Positions 25,321 to 36,619 of a DNA stretch of 64,000 nucleotides are shown piece by piece. Position 1 is the stretch's first letter. Each line of letters begins with the position of its first letter. The translations under genes and the position numbers were made by a program. Origin of the DNA: Channa striata. Its lineage: Eukaryota > Chordata > Actinopteri > Anabantiformes > Channidae. The notes under the pieces are model-generated. The model was not told the origin of the DNA, did no database searches, and saw only the letters and a list, made by a program, of their open reading frames with translations. The DNA is taken from assembly GCA_033026295.1 (NCBI GenBank), contig CM065186.1:191001-255000 (forward strand). Reading direction: 5' to 3'.

Positions 25321-27410
25321 AACATTACAATCTAACAGCACAAATTTTAAATGGCAAATTGGTGGGTCAGACAAAGGTACAGTGGACAAAGGTAGAAATT
25401 GTTGATGACCAAAAGGTCAGCCAAAAGAAGGAGCAGTGCCCGTGAAATGTTTGAGTTACGTTTGATGTAAACCTTAGCTTACCAAAACATTCTCTCCTAA
25501 AGTCAGACTCCTTTAAACAGAACCACTCCTCATCAGTTCATTAATGCCCCTTGAATTCCCACTGACAATGCTGAAGGACTGACTGTGCAGCCATGACCAC
25601 ACAGCGCGTTTGGTATAGTTTCGTTCAGAAATCTCTTTCAGACCTGTGAAAAATCCACCCCAACTCTACACGCAGAGACAAATGTACCACACTGAAGACA
25701 TCTGACGTGAAAGAAATCTGAGGACAGGCAAAGGCTGCCAGGAACAAAAAGACCCGAAGATAATTATACCAGCTGCAAGAGCCAAACAGACCCAAACAGA
25801 AACACAAAGCAGCGCAACGTTCACCGATAGGCAGATGTGGTTCAAAGCGCACAGTTCAAGCTCTGTGCCATAAAAACTGATTTATGGCGTAAAGGAGGAA
25901 TACAGCAGAGGTGAATGGGGAGACAGATGGTACTATGGAGACGGGATAATGGTGAGTATAGAAATCTCAGCAGTGGGCTAGGGACACGGGAAGGAAGTCA
26001 GCACCAGGAGAGGATGGGGGAAAAAAGAGCACTAAAGGCAGCTGAAAATATCAGGGAAGAAGGCGACAAAAGTAAAAACTAAAAATCGACAGATTTGTAT
26101 TGAAAGAAGAAGTCCAGGGTCGAAAACCTCGGAGGAACAGTAAACAGGAAACAGAAATCCAAAAGAAGGCAAACAAATAAGCTTGCCTTAAAAGTATTCA
26201 AATAATAACCCCAACGGTGAATGGATCTGAATAGGTCTAAACTGAAATGTATCGGCAAACAAGAGTGGGTCAGGAGAAAAGGCAAAGATAGACGGCGACA
26301 TGGGATAAACAGGGCCGAGCGAGGACGACTAACTGAGCAGAGCAATGTCAGGCGCAAAATGAACCAGGAACAGGAAGCAGATGGAAAAGGGCAACAAAAT
26401 AAAAGTCCAGGAGAGGAAGTGGAGATGAAGGGCTAAATCACGACATACAAATTACCCTCGGGAGTAAAAGTCAGCTGTAAGGAAATCATTTAGCAACAAA
26501 ACTGTAGCTTACCTTTTTAAAAGGCCTTTAAGGAGTAATATGATCTAATAAGACCTTATCTTTTTCTGGGGGGGGGTTCTGTTGTTTTTATTGCTGTTAG
26601 ATAAGAAGTGCAGCACTTTTTTCTAATTAAAGGTTAACCGAAAGAGTAACTCCAGCTTAAAGGAATGTTTGCGGTATTTGGATATAAATTATTAATTTCC
26701 CTTTTTTTGTGGACTGATTTTATCTCAGAATAGAGCAGTGGATGCAGTTTCAGAAGCAGATCTGTTTCCTCCAGCTATTCAATTTCAGTTGAGCTTTTAA
26801 GAGTTTGACCTCCAAAGTCATTTGGCTGCAGAGTGGAAACCCGAACCACTTTCATACCTTCACTAAAACATATGATTTCTAAAATATTTACAGAGATTCT
26901 GCACGTGAAACCGATCACATTATGGAATATGACTCATTTGAGTGGAAGTGGTTGAAGAAATGGGGTACAAACGCGGGTAATATAACACATTTCCTGCTCC
27001 TAACATGTGGCTGTTGAGAAAGAGCAGTTTACATTGTGTTAACAAGCTTAAGTGGCTTTAAAGCTTTGCTTTGTGATATTATCCGTCTTTCTTTCATTCC
27101 CCATTTCAATCCTGATACAGTTTTTCCCAGCAGGTGCGCTGTTTGCCTGTCCTTCAGAACAGAACACTCTTCTCCTCTGGGACTTCAGGCTGTAATATCT
27201 GGAGCAGTCCTACTGTTGTGTAAACACGTTTTTACACTTTTGTCTGTCTCTGGCTAATTTGTATGCTCATGCTAATTTCTGTATACACAATTATGTAAAC
27301 AGGATTTGCTCGAGGGGAAAGAGGCGGAGAGGGAGTGAAATCAACTCAAATCTTATTGTTAATCTACTGTTTCTGGTTCTCTTTGGCAGGGTCTGACAGT
27401 GTGGACTCAC
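25321..27410. other. Non-coding DNA, probably crhr1 intron 4
   Basis: No coding exon recognised. 25.9-26.45 kb is purine-rich on the plus strand, and a nine-base G run lies near 26571. Nothing else is clear. Confidence 0.5.
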
Positions 27411-27536
27411 TGGTGGTGTTGTATCTGACACCGTAGAACATCTCTGGGCAGGGTCGTGACACTATCTGGCCTGCACTGCTCCTGGGCCAGCAGGTGCCAA
27501 TGCCATCGATGGAGGTCTCGCAATAGAGTCCTGAGC
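27411..27536 (-). CDS. crhr1: crhr1 coding exon 4 (ectodomain core)
   Basis: A 126-nt exon bounded by TTACTTCAG before it and GTGAGT after it on the minus strand. It gives 41 full codons from SGLYCETSIDGIGTCWPRSS to FYGVRYNTT, phase 1 at both ends. It holds the GTCWPR and RPCP signatures of the CRF receptor hormone-binding domain. The following exon, expected to begin around a YRECL motif, is not in the window. Confidence 0.92.
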
Positions 27537-30500
27537 CTGAAGTAAGGGGACAGACGTGTCAGACATACATTCTTGGCATGAGGCAGGACTACATATAGCC
27601 ACACAAATTCTGACAATGCTGCACTGAGCTTAGAGCTAAATTGTGGAGCTGAATGAGGTGTTTGTGTGCACAGGTTTTAATGATTACTCCTTTTTCACTG
27701 GCTGGTGTGTGCCTGAGCATCATCTCCCGTGGCATAATTCCAAGTCTATTTCCAGCATTGTTCTTGTCTTTGATGTTAGTCCCTATAATCCAAGTTCAGA
27801 TCAAACTTGTTTCCCTCGTGGGGTATCCAACAACAGCTCTGCATTGTTGTAACTCCAGAAAGAATCTGTTGGGGGTTTTTGAGGGGAAAAAGTAACATGT
27901 CCAACTCACCGCTCCATTGACCTGTGGCATTGGCCACGGTTTGGTTCCAGGAAGGGGCCAGAGAATGTACTGCAATTCAAAGAGAAAGTTTTCATCAATA
28001 CTATGAAACTCTACTTGCACAGTTTAGAGGAGACTGCAGCAAAATCTTGCTGGATTCATCTTAAAAGTGACAAAGGACGAGCAATAAAGGGCAACAGTAA
28101 ACACTGGCGACAGGCCTTTCCCCCAGAAAAGGCAGGATGGCAGCAAATATGAATCCAGATGTGCCCTGAGGGCCAGCCTATTATTTCTGTAATAACTTGA
28201 AGTGATTTAAATTAAAAGAAATAAGGATGTCCTGTGGGGCAAAGTTGATTTTCACTCCTATTTGTGATGAGAAAATGAATTCACCTCAGTAAAATATGAA
28301 ATAAGCACTGATAAATTTTAGACATTGTCACAGACAAGAAAATACACAGGTCAGAAAAATAAAACACACACTAAAATAAAAAACTACTTCAGCTATCAGT
28401 TTTACAAATATGAAATTCAGAATTTCGATCACGTTACAAATCCAAGTGACACTCCACCAATTTAGTGACAGGTTTGTTTTTTTTTGCCAAAGCTGGATCA
28501 GTTTGGCGAAGGGACTATAGACGTGGATTGTTTGTCTGTTGACCTCCTATAGCTCTCCTAGGCCTCTCAGGTCAACAGAACACGGAGTCCTAGTTGTTCT
28601 GCACTCAAGCTTGTCCTGGCTCCCAGATTATGGAACAATCTCCTTCTGGAGGTTGCATCAGAAAACGTTATTGAGCTTTTTGAAACCCTGAAAACATATT
28701 TATTTTTAAAGGCCCTTTATTGATGTTTTCTGCTGCCACCTTTGTTTGTGTGATTGCTTGAGTGGGTTTGTGTATATGGTATATGTGGATATGTATGTGT
28801 TGTATTGTAATGTGTATACGTGTAAATGTTGGATAGGCTTTTATGCATGCAAAGCACTTTGTTTTAAGAAGTGATATTTTATATATATATATAAAGTTTT
28901 ACTACATCATAACTAAATATTCAAGTCATAACAGTGAACTGTTAATGAAATATCTTTGTAATGCTTTGAAACTCTGAATTTTTATAAATCATGTCAGCAT
29001 GGAGTGTATATAACGATGTTCCTGACGCCACGACGGATTCAAATTAAAACGACTAGGAAGGTATTGTGTCGACTGTTACATTTATTTTAAGCTTTTATTA
29101 AAAAATACTGGATCAACTGTTTGGGAATAACAACCTTTATTATTAATAAATCCAGTTTATCATTTTACCAACAGCAAATGAAATGCAACTCAAAGTGCAA
29201 AGTTGGCCCCTGCATAGATCCAAATACTATTGAGCCTGTAAAATTGAGTCTATATGAAAACATGGATGCAGCCCCTATGCAAATTACCCAGCAGTTTTAG
29301 CCTAACCCTTTAAATTAAAGAAGACATTCTACACATAAGAAAATCTTCATTCTTTCATTTGAAATCCAATATGAGAGCATACAGAGCCAAAATGAGGACA
29401 ATTGTGTCTCTCTCCAAGAATTCTTTGCCCACAACCAGCCAGAAAACAAAGAAAAGCAACCACTTTGGCATTTACAGTAGCTTAGAGAATGTGTTGTTGT
29501 TTTATAGAACATCTTTTCGTACAACAATTTTTCCTCACTATTACTCAGCCTGAAATTTGTTGTAAAATGTGTACATCAGCTACAACAAGACAATACGATG
29601 AATAAGACAGTAAGAGAACGTGTTTCATATTTAAAGTGGTAGGTCAACTGAACAATATTGCAGTTATGCAGTCCATTATTTCTATTGTTTAAGATAGTTA
29701 AAGGAACAAAAACTAATATATTACGTTTTTTTATATATTCTCTGGTTCTCAGCTTCTTCATTTGCTGCTTTTTGACAGCTGTATGTAGCTGTAAAGCAGG
29801 TCCATAAACCCTGTGAAAAACTGCAACAACCAGGGAGACTACAACAAATACATGCTAAACTGATTAGTCAAATACATTCCTGACACATTTCAGCACATGT
29901 TTAAAAAAAACTGAAGAGCAGCGCACGGGCCTTGTCATAGCAAAGCAATGTGGCAGTAAAAGAATAACGAAAGCTTTGTTATTGCTTTGGGCATCTTTAT
30001 GAGAATTACCAGAGGCAAACAACAAGAACAGTTTTCATCAGTGTGTTTGTGTGTGTGTTCTGGGTGTGTGCTGCCGTTCAAATTGTGTTATCCAACAACT
30101 ACTGTACATGTGAGTGAGTCTACACGGAAATTCAGTACTAAGCAAAGACAGTTTACCGATATCCACAAGGGGAAAGTTGTGATTGACAATATAGACACGG
30201 TTTAAAAAAAGTGTAATGACATTGTGAAACATTCAGGTTGGACGGAGCTGGAAAACAACGGCCTTTTGAAAAGCTTGTGTAGTTGTAGTAAAAGTCAAAA
30301 AAGGTGTTCACAACTTACATGAGAAATTCCCAGACATCATGAGCAGAGCTTCACATGTTAAATCTGCCACAGAGGCTGAAGGCAGGAGGCTCAGGATGAC
30401 ACACATCTGTAAACACAGGTCAGCCTTTGTTAGAGGATCAAACGTTAACATCAAGAGAAATAACACAATGTTTTTGCCTTCAGTTAATTTAAATCCGTCA

Positions 30501-33500
30501 TAGCAAGTAGCCGAATCAACCTCAGTGTGGCCCCTAAGGAAATAATGCATTTATTAACAAATATGAAGCACATCATTCACCCTTTAAATGCTCCTTCATG
30601 CGGACACATACGAGATTACCAAAATACATTAAGGCAAAGAAATTCTATGTCTTACTGCGTTGTAATGTTATAGAAAATATTGACATATGTGCATCAGCTG
30701 TGTGGTTGCAGTTATACTTATGCATGTGCGCAGAGGGGAAAACTGTGAATATTTCACATAATTCTTCAACTATAAAAGGCAGCTCAAGCGTCTTTCTATC
30801 CCTGTATCTGCAGGATCCCGCTTCAAAATAAGTGTCCTCGTGTTCTGAACTCTGTTTACAGTACACACCTGAATGGAAAAGGTGAGAACATGATAACTAC
30901 CTGTATTTAGAGTGTTGTTAAATGACAGGAAGGAAGTTCAGGGTTTGAATTCAAGTTTCTCTCTCTCTCTCAAATACACACACACACATTTGTCTTTCTA
31001 TACTTGTGAGGACACTCAGTGATCTAATACAATCCCCAGCCCCTACCCCTAACCCTGACCCTAAACCACAGTCTTGATTCTAAAGACACGCCCACACGCA
31101 CTTTGCTGCATTTCTTTAGTTCTGAATAGTGAAAACTGAGGACTGTCCTTTTTCTCAGTCTCTTCAGAACAGAAGTCAGACCTGCCACACAACAGAGCAT
31201 CAACTTCCACCTCTACAAATTCAACTGTATGCTAAGCAACTCCTCGTGCAGACACACTGGCCTTCAGTTGCTACCATCAGGTTGTTACCTTCAGAGTGGC
31301 CAACTCAAAGGTTCCCACAATGCTTCTCGCACACAGCACTCTGACAACAAACACTATCACGTGGTCCCTACACCACAAAGAAAAACATCCCAAGCAAAGG
31401 TTTTGGGGGGGCAAGCGACCCAACTCTGCACACTCAGCAGCCTGACTCCAACTATTCAAAAACGACTTCCTAAGCATCTAAACTATTTTTCTTCCCATCT
31501 CTCACTTGCATCTCACAAAGAGAAACATTTCTTCTCATGGCCGTGATTCCATGCCAAACCCTGACCATTTTGATTTAGTGCCTGAACGCAATCAAACTAC
31601 GATTTTTGCACAGCTAAAATCCTGCATTTTTAAGCCTCTAACAGAATTTTTTTTTTCTGTGTTTAGGAGGAACAATTGTGTTTTGCTAGCTGCTATTTTG
31701 GTGCTGTAATAAGACCACTGGGGGAATGTATTCAACGAGTGCTTCTGTGGGGTCTACGAGAAGGTAGGAATGTCCAGGTTGAGGACTTGTTGGGAACCGA
31801 CCCAAACCAAAGAAGTTGGTAACACAAACTCACACACACACAAAACAGGTGAATGTGTATAACGTGCTTCATGTTGCATCTCAAAAAACAGATGTACTGC
31901 TTGCACACAGGCAGCAGCTGTCAGTATGAATATGAGGAGAAACGAGCCATGTAAGACTATGAAATGTCATCAGTTTCATTTTTTCGTTCAGGCTAAAGCG
32001 GCCTCTCTATCTGACCCCTAACTGGGTTACACCTCGGTGCAGCTGTCCTCGAGTGTGGACTGTTCCCTGTGGACACGAAGGGTTGGCTACTATTACCCAT
32101 AAAGCCAATCTTTCATTTTCTCCCCAAATAATTGTTTTAATGAATAATGCTGCATCTGAAACACATTTGTCATAGCAGAAAACTAAACTGTAAATTCAGT
32201 ACAATCGCTCGTTTTTTATCAGTGGCTGATGGTTAAAGCGGTGAGAAATATCTTTCAGAGTACATGGTCACTTCATATAAAATGCTAGAGTGCCCCAGAT
32301 TTCAAAGAAGGGTTCCTTATGGTTTACTGCGTCTGTTTTACGCTCCGTGACTGCCGGGCAGGTATCACAGCGCAGTAACCTACTGTACCAGCTGTCCGCC
32401 TCCTCCCAACTGATTCAAGCTCAACAACCGACAGCCACAGTCTACATGGGCTAAAACAAGCCAGTTACACTGCTAACTTGAATTTCTTCAGGGAGTACTG
32501 AAACATCATTTAGTCAATTAACAGTAAATGTACACACTTATGAATAGAACGTCCCAGAGTAAAATAAAATCAATGATCGTTTGCATACATGGGAGCAGCA
32601 TTTTTGTTGTAGTTGCTTGAAGTGAACAAGTGGAGCTGCAAAAACGCAATTATTACAGTGTAACAGACATATTTAACCATGTTTTAGAAAAGAAATTCTC
32701 TCCCCTGGACAGCTTCTGCTCTGTCTCCTCAATATCATCCGTCCAATTAACATCTTTGCATGGACACTAGTCCCACACACCATGGTTATTAATATCCCGG
32801 TGTGACAGTAGTATCTAAGTGTTCAGCCAGTGTGTTTGCCTGAGCACACAATGACCTGTCACTCAGATGACACTAAACAAGACAGGGTGCAGATTTTAGG
32901 CAATTCGTAAAACAAGTCAATTTGCACTAAAAGCATGATGAAAGTTTCTGACCAATATCTTCATTGTTTATAAGAATTTTAAAAAACTAATTAAGGACTT
33001 GACGCTGATCTGAAATTACTTGAATGTTGGGACACTGTACTACCTATTTAAAGCCTGTCTCTAAATTAAAGTAATACACACTAGGTGTTTAGGAACTGAA
33101 GAGACCAATTCATTTGTATGTAAACTGATTTTGTACAATTCTGAGGTACATTTCTGATATTTTTCTGTATGATGATAATCCTGTAGTTTTTATGCCAAGT
33201 ACAAGTACAATCAATAAATAAAATACAATGTATTGTTATAGGCTAAGAAAGACTTATTAGTGCCACTCTGCAGTAAGGAGGATTTAAAATTACTCTCCAC
33301 CTTAGCTACTACATTGATGTAACTCGCATTATTACTCAAGTTTAATTTCTACCATGTGGCAAAGCTACTCCACTCAAGAAACACACACGTGCTTGAGTCC
33401 AGTACTTGTGAATGTACTTTTTGACATTGGCAGGCATGTGGTACGTGAGTTGCAGTGAGTGGGGTGGGCTCGGCTCTCTTAAATCACAACCATGGGGCCA

Positions 33501-34370
33501 CGAATAGAAAGCAGAGGATTCCTGATTATTGTTAGTGCAGCAGCTCTCGTCACACAATGGCCAGGAGGGAGAAGAAGCAGAATTCACCTCAGGCAACTGT
33601 AACACCAGGATTTGTCCCTACACGGCACATACTGTATGTCCCTGCAGGCTCTCCATTTTGTCCAGCAAGGGCAGAATTGTTTAACAAACCGTTCACCAGT
33701 CATCCGCTGCCTGATGCTGTCAAAATTAATTGTGAGATTTAAAAAAATGAAAGTTTCAAAGTGTTCACTTTTCTTCCCTGAGGACCAATGTGCACTTGCC
33801 GCATTAACACTGTTTTCCGTGACCAGTGTGCTGCAAATCCGGGTTTTCCACCATCAGCACTTGAGTCCCAGATAGGCTGAAGTGGAAGAGTCCGTGTCAC
33901 CCGGGATGGTTTTCTCATGCCATCTTAACCCAGAGTCCTGCTTCATGCTCCAGTGTTTAGGAGGAAACACGCAATCGGCTGCTTCAGCGCTTATTGCAAC
34001 TAATATGATGCAGACTGCTGTGAAGACTCGGGACTCCAGCGGTGCCGTGGGACCGTGGGAAGGTGGGGGAGGAAAAAAATCCCCCAAGTGTCTCTGGTCG
34101 GGATTACTGTCCTGCTTTAGACAGAAATCAGATGAGGAGTTGTTTTTATGGATAACGTTTTTAAAATATGAAGTGGAAACAATGCCCCGAGCTGACATCT
34201 GTACGGGACGATGGTGCCAAGTCCCTTCGTATCAAGATTATTCTCAGCTGCAGTCGGCGAGATTAACAGCCATCGCGCCGCGAACACGGAGCCTTTTTCT
34301 AAGAAATGTGGAGCCAAAGCGCAAAAGGCGCCGAACTTACCTCGAGCAGAAAGAAGCATTTGCGACGCAT
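27411..34370 (-). CDS. crhr1: Corticotropin-releasing factor receptor, 5' part of gene (crhr1-like)
   Basis: Four coding exons on the minus strand (34370-34341, 30406-30319, 27969-27910, 27536-27411) join in frame to 101 codons. The product starts with a signal peptide (MRRKCFFLLE then MCVILSLLPSASVA). The hormone-binding domain of a class B GPCR follows: Cys in DLTCEALL, then GLYCETSIDGIGTCWPRS, SRPCPEMF and YGVRYNTT. Four of the six conserved ectodomain cysteines are present; the other two and all seven transmembrane helices would be in later exons. YGVRYNTT and SGLxC favour CRHR1 over CRHR2, and the neighbouring fam171a2 agrees with human 17q21.31. In the known family, CRHR1 binds CRF and urocortin and signals through Gs in the stress axis. 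Potential N-glycosylation sites are NFS, NQT, NAT and NTT. Introns are about 3.9, 2.3 and 0.37 kb; the fourth exceeds 27 kb. Confidence 0.85.
27910..27969 (-). CDS. crhr1: crhr1 coding exon 3 (60-nt symmetric exon)
   Basis: Acceptor TTTGAATTGCAG and donor GCG|GTGAGT on the minus strand bound exactly 60 nt in phase 1-1. Joined to its neighbours it reads HSLAPSWNQTVANATGQWSG, with two N-glycosylation sequons. It lengthens the loop between the first and second ectodomain cysteines to about 32 residues, against about 13 in human CRHR1 as I recall it. Leaving it out keeps the frame but turns the junction codon into TGC (Cys). Confidence 0.8.
28515..28905 (+). mobile_element. LINE 3' end fragment
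   Basis: A decayed reverse-transcriptase C-terminus is visible around 28620-28720 (LAPRLWNNLLLEVASENVIE then KTYLFLKALY, in a shifting frame). It is followed by a 3' UTR ending in AAAGCACTTTG near 28850 and a TA-rich run, as in fish LINE 3' ends. It lies inside crhr1 intron 2. The family is not certain. Confidence 0.6.
28876..28894. repeat. (TA)n run
   Basis: Short alternating TA tract at the tail of the LINE fragment. Confidence 0.7.
30319..30406 (-). CDS. crhr1: crhr1 coding exon 2 (signal peptide and first cysteine)
   Basis: An 88-nt exon between GTTTACAG and T|GTAAGT on the minus strand. It encodes MCVILSLLPSASVADLTC then EALLMMSGNFS and one base of the next codon. The hydrophobic run completes the signal peptide begun in exon 1; cleavage is plausible after SVA. 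The exon opens with ATG, but exon 1 supplies an in-frame upstream start and the basic n-region, so this Met is probably internal. Confidence 0.85.
30955..31090. repeat. Dispersed fish repeat with CT/CA microsatellite
   Basis: A CTCTCTCT run and an (AC)n run (30957-30988) lead into TTTGTCTTTCTATACTTGTG AGGACACTCA and a CCCTAACCCTGACCCTAA tract. This combination is a recurrent dispersed repeat in fish genomes. The CCCTAA-like tract is part of it and is not a telomere. Confidence 0.55.
31100..34239. other. crhr1 intron 1, no other feature recognised
   Basis: Moderately AT-rich, with only chance open frames (for example 31229-31546 on the plus strand). No transposon was clear. Confidence 0.55.
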
Positions 34371-34870
34371 GTCCACACCTTTATGTCTCACATCATTTCC
34401 ACGCGTGTCATTAAATGTCTTCTTCGGACGTGATAAAGGTGCCAAACAAAGGTTGTGAATGTAGCCACAGAGAAATCACGTCTCCGCACGATGTGTCCAG
34501 ATTATGTCCCGGGATGTGTCCCACTCAGATAATGTAATGACGAGCGCGGGAGGAGACACGCGTGAGCTGCAGGTGATGGACCGTCCTCTCCGTTCGGCTC
34601 GGTTTCTCCTTCTCAGCACCGTCAGTTTGGGTTACAGGGCTGGAGACCGAAGCCACCTTGGACAGACGCGCACCATCACACGGACGCTGCCGTGACCTTA
34701 AAGTCGAGACCCGGACCACGGCTCCCCTTCAGATGCATGTTTTACCCCGAGCTACACACCCAGCGTCTGCCTCCTGTGGCGGCGGATCCTCTCCTCGACG
34801 CGCCGCCCACGTTGTGCCACTTTATCGGGAGTATCCGACGCGACTGAGGGACTGACTGAAGTTCCTCATG
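34240..34870 (-). promoter_or_regulatory. crhr1: CpG-rich promoter region of crhr1
   Basis: CpG dinucleotides are much denser than in the flanks (CATCGCGCCGCGAACACGGA, CTCCTCGACGCGCCGCC and similar). The stretch covers coding exon 1 and about 500 bases upstream of it on the minus strand. No TATA box could be placed with confidence, and the transcription start is unknown. Confidence 0.6.
34341..34370 (-). CDS. crhr1: crhr1 coding exon 1 (start codon)
   Basis: ATG at 34370 with G at -3 (GTGGACATG) opens MRRKCFFLLE. GAG is followed by the strong donor GTAAGT, and phase 0 joins exon 2. RRK followed by a hydrophobic stretch that continues in exon 2 makes a textbook signal-peptide start. The exon is short and rests on the splice and signal-peptide logic; a different first exon is possible. 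Confidence 0.72.
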
Positions 34871-36579
34871 GTGGAGTTAATCATGCAGCACTGTTCCAGA
34901 AGCTCATCTTTAATCCCTCTGCGCTCCAGACGTCACTGGTATGAGAAAGTTAAAGGACTGCCCCGGGGTGAACGGATTTTGGATGGGGAGAATCCGTGCG
35001 CATCACTGGAGAGAGGAGAGGCAGTTTTTAAGCGTACAGGAACATGTGTCCCACTTTTCAGTTGAATTAGAGTTTACATATTTGGCTGTGAGCTGTCGTG
35101 GACAGATGGTCCCACTGTGTCGAAAAAGTGTCCCCGGGCTCCTTTATGTAAAATTCAATGCAAATGATTAAAAAGAAAAATATGCTTGTTAAAAACAGAC
35201 TTACATTTTGAACGTCCATCTGTTTAATCAGCTTGGGCTAGGGACCCTTCGTGGTGTCTAAAATGCAAAGAGTATTCTCTGTTTCCAGTTTCTCAAATAT
35301 GACCACTTGTCATATTTTCCCTCTAGATTAAATGTTTGAGGTTTGGACTGTTAATGAGACAAAATAAGACATATGAAGACATCTCCTTGGGCATTACCTG
35401 ACATTTCATAGACTAAACAATAAATCAGCAGGCTAGTCATTAAGTAGAAAAATCCTTAGTTGTTGTCCTAGTTCAGACTTCTATGGTCCTGCTACTCCTG
35501 TCACTGCTCATCTTGATCTGAAGTTTACACTTTATTAGATGTGATATTATGCTAACATGCAGGGATAGCATGGCTGAGAATATCCATACACCACAGAGGC
35601 TTGGAGTACACAAAGCGCTTTATGCAAGTGCCCTAAAGCTTTCTTTAGAGCCAGTGATGTGCAACAAGGCATTATTCAAAAGATGCTTTAATCCAAGGTG
35701 ACAGCAGCCTCCCCTGAGTATGCCATCTCATGAAGTGTCAGTGGTGGCAACAAGGAGACCACGGCCAACTGGGCTACGTGGCTAAGATTCTGTTATTAGA
35801 ATGAAGTTGCCCCTCCGAGGACACAGTGTACCTACACATACATGCACGTCAGTCTGTGAGGGCCGGTATGCAGGTGCTGAAATAAATCAGCTTAAACAAT
35901 TTGACAAGTGTCATGCTGGATTCAGCAGAACCATTTGTTTTGGTTGATTTTCTGATGGGTCACCTGGTTCTACTCAAGAAAGTTGAAGGTTATGTAAGAC
36001 GTTCATTTTAATCCCTTTTCCTGCAGCTTGCATGAGGGTATGATCAAGCAGACAGTGGTCCATCTCTATGCCCCCCTCCTCATCGTCTTTGTTTATTCTG
36101 GTACACAATTTATCATGAGACATCCCCAGGACTGTAAAGTCTGTACATGTACTTCATGGCAATAAATCCTGGCTGTGTATGTGCATGCGGCACTTTGATA
36201 AGGGTCACTCCAGGTGCATGGATGATGACAGAGTGGGCGTTCATCGCATGGTGGGGCTGGGGCACAGCACATTTATGTGATGAACAAGGATTCAGTCCCG
36301 GCAGATAATAAATGTGCTGTTTTTTCCACAAGTGCATTCAGTGATGAAAATGTACAACCTCCAGACCCCCCTCAATCAGTCAACACTGCAGATAGTTTGG
36401 TGCGAAGATATGAAAATGAAAAAGTGAGTTCTGACATTCTTTATTTGGCTAATAGAGAGGCGCACGTTTAAAAAAAATTCAAACCAAAGAGACTCATTCT
36501 TTGGGCCATTTGTACAAATAGCAACACAGTTTTTTTCTTTATCTGATAATAAACTTAAATCTATTCTTCAACTGGTGAC

Positions 36580-36619
36580 TTTCACTATATTCTAATTTCT
36601 AGATTAGAATATAGTGAAA
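36580..36619. repeat. Perfect 17-bp inverted repeat with 6-nt loop
   Basis: TTTCACTATATTCTAAT, a TTCTAG spacer, then ATTAGAATATAGTGAAA. The arms are perfect. The AT-rich sequence may be a fused transposon end pair or a cruciform-prone site. No function can be assigned. Confidence 0.9.

Noticed and set aside
31035..31070. CCCTAA-like tract as an interstitial telomere repeat
   Set aside because: Irregular and embedded in a known type of dispersed fish repeat; fewer than three clean units.
31229..31546. 105-codon plus-strand frame in crhr1 intron 1
   Set aside because: No domain seen and biased composition; it lies wholly in an intron.
33882..34433. 183-codon open frame on the plus strand, the second longest in the window
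   Set aside because: It lies antisense to the crhr1 first exon in CpG-rich DNA, which lowers stop frequency. It has no recognisable domain or low-ambiguity splice context.
35640..35700. Possible L2 tail (AAGATGCTTTAATCCAAGGTG)
   Set aside because: Similarity to the L2 tail is too weak over too few bases to call.
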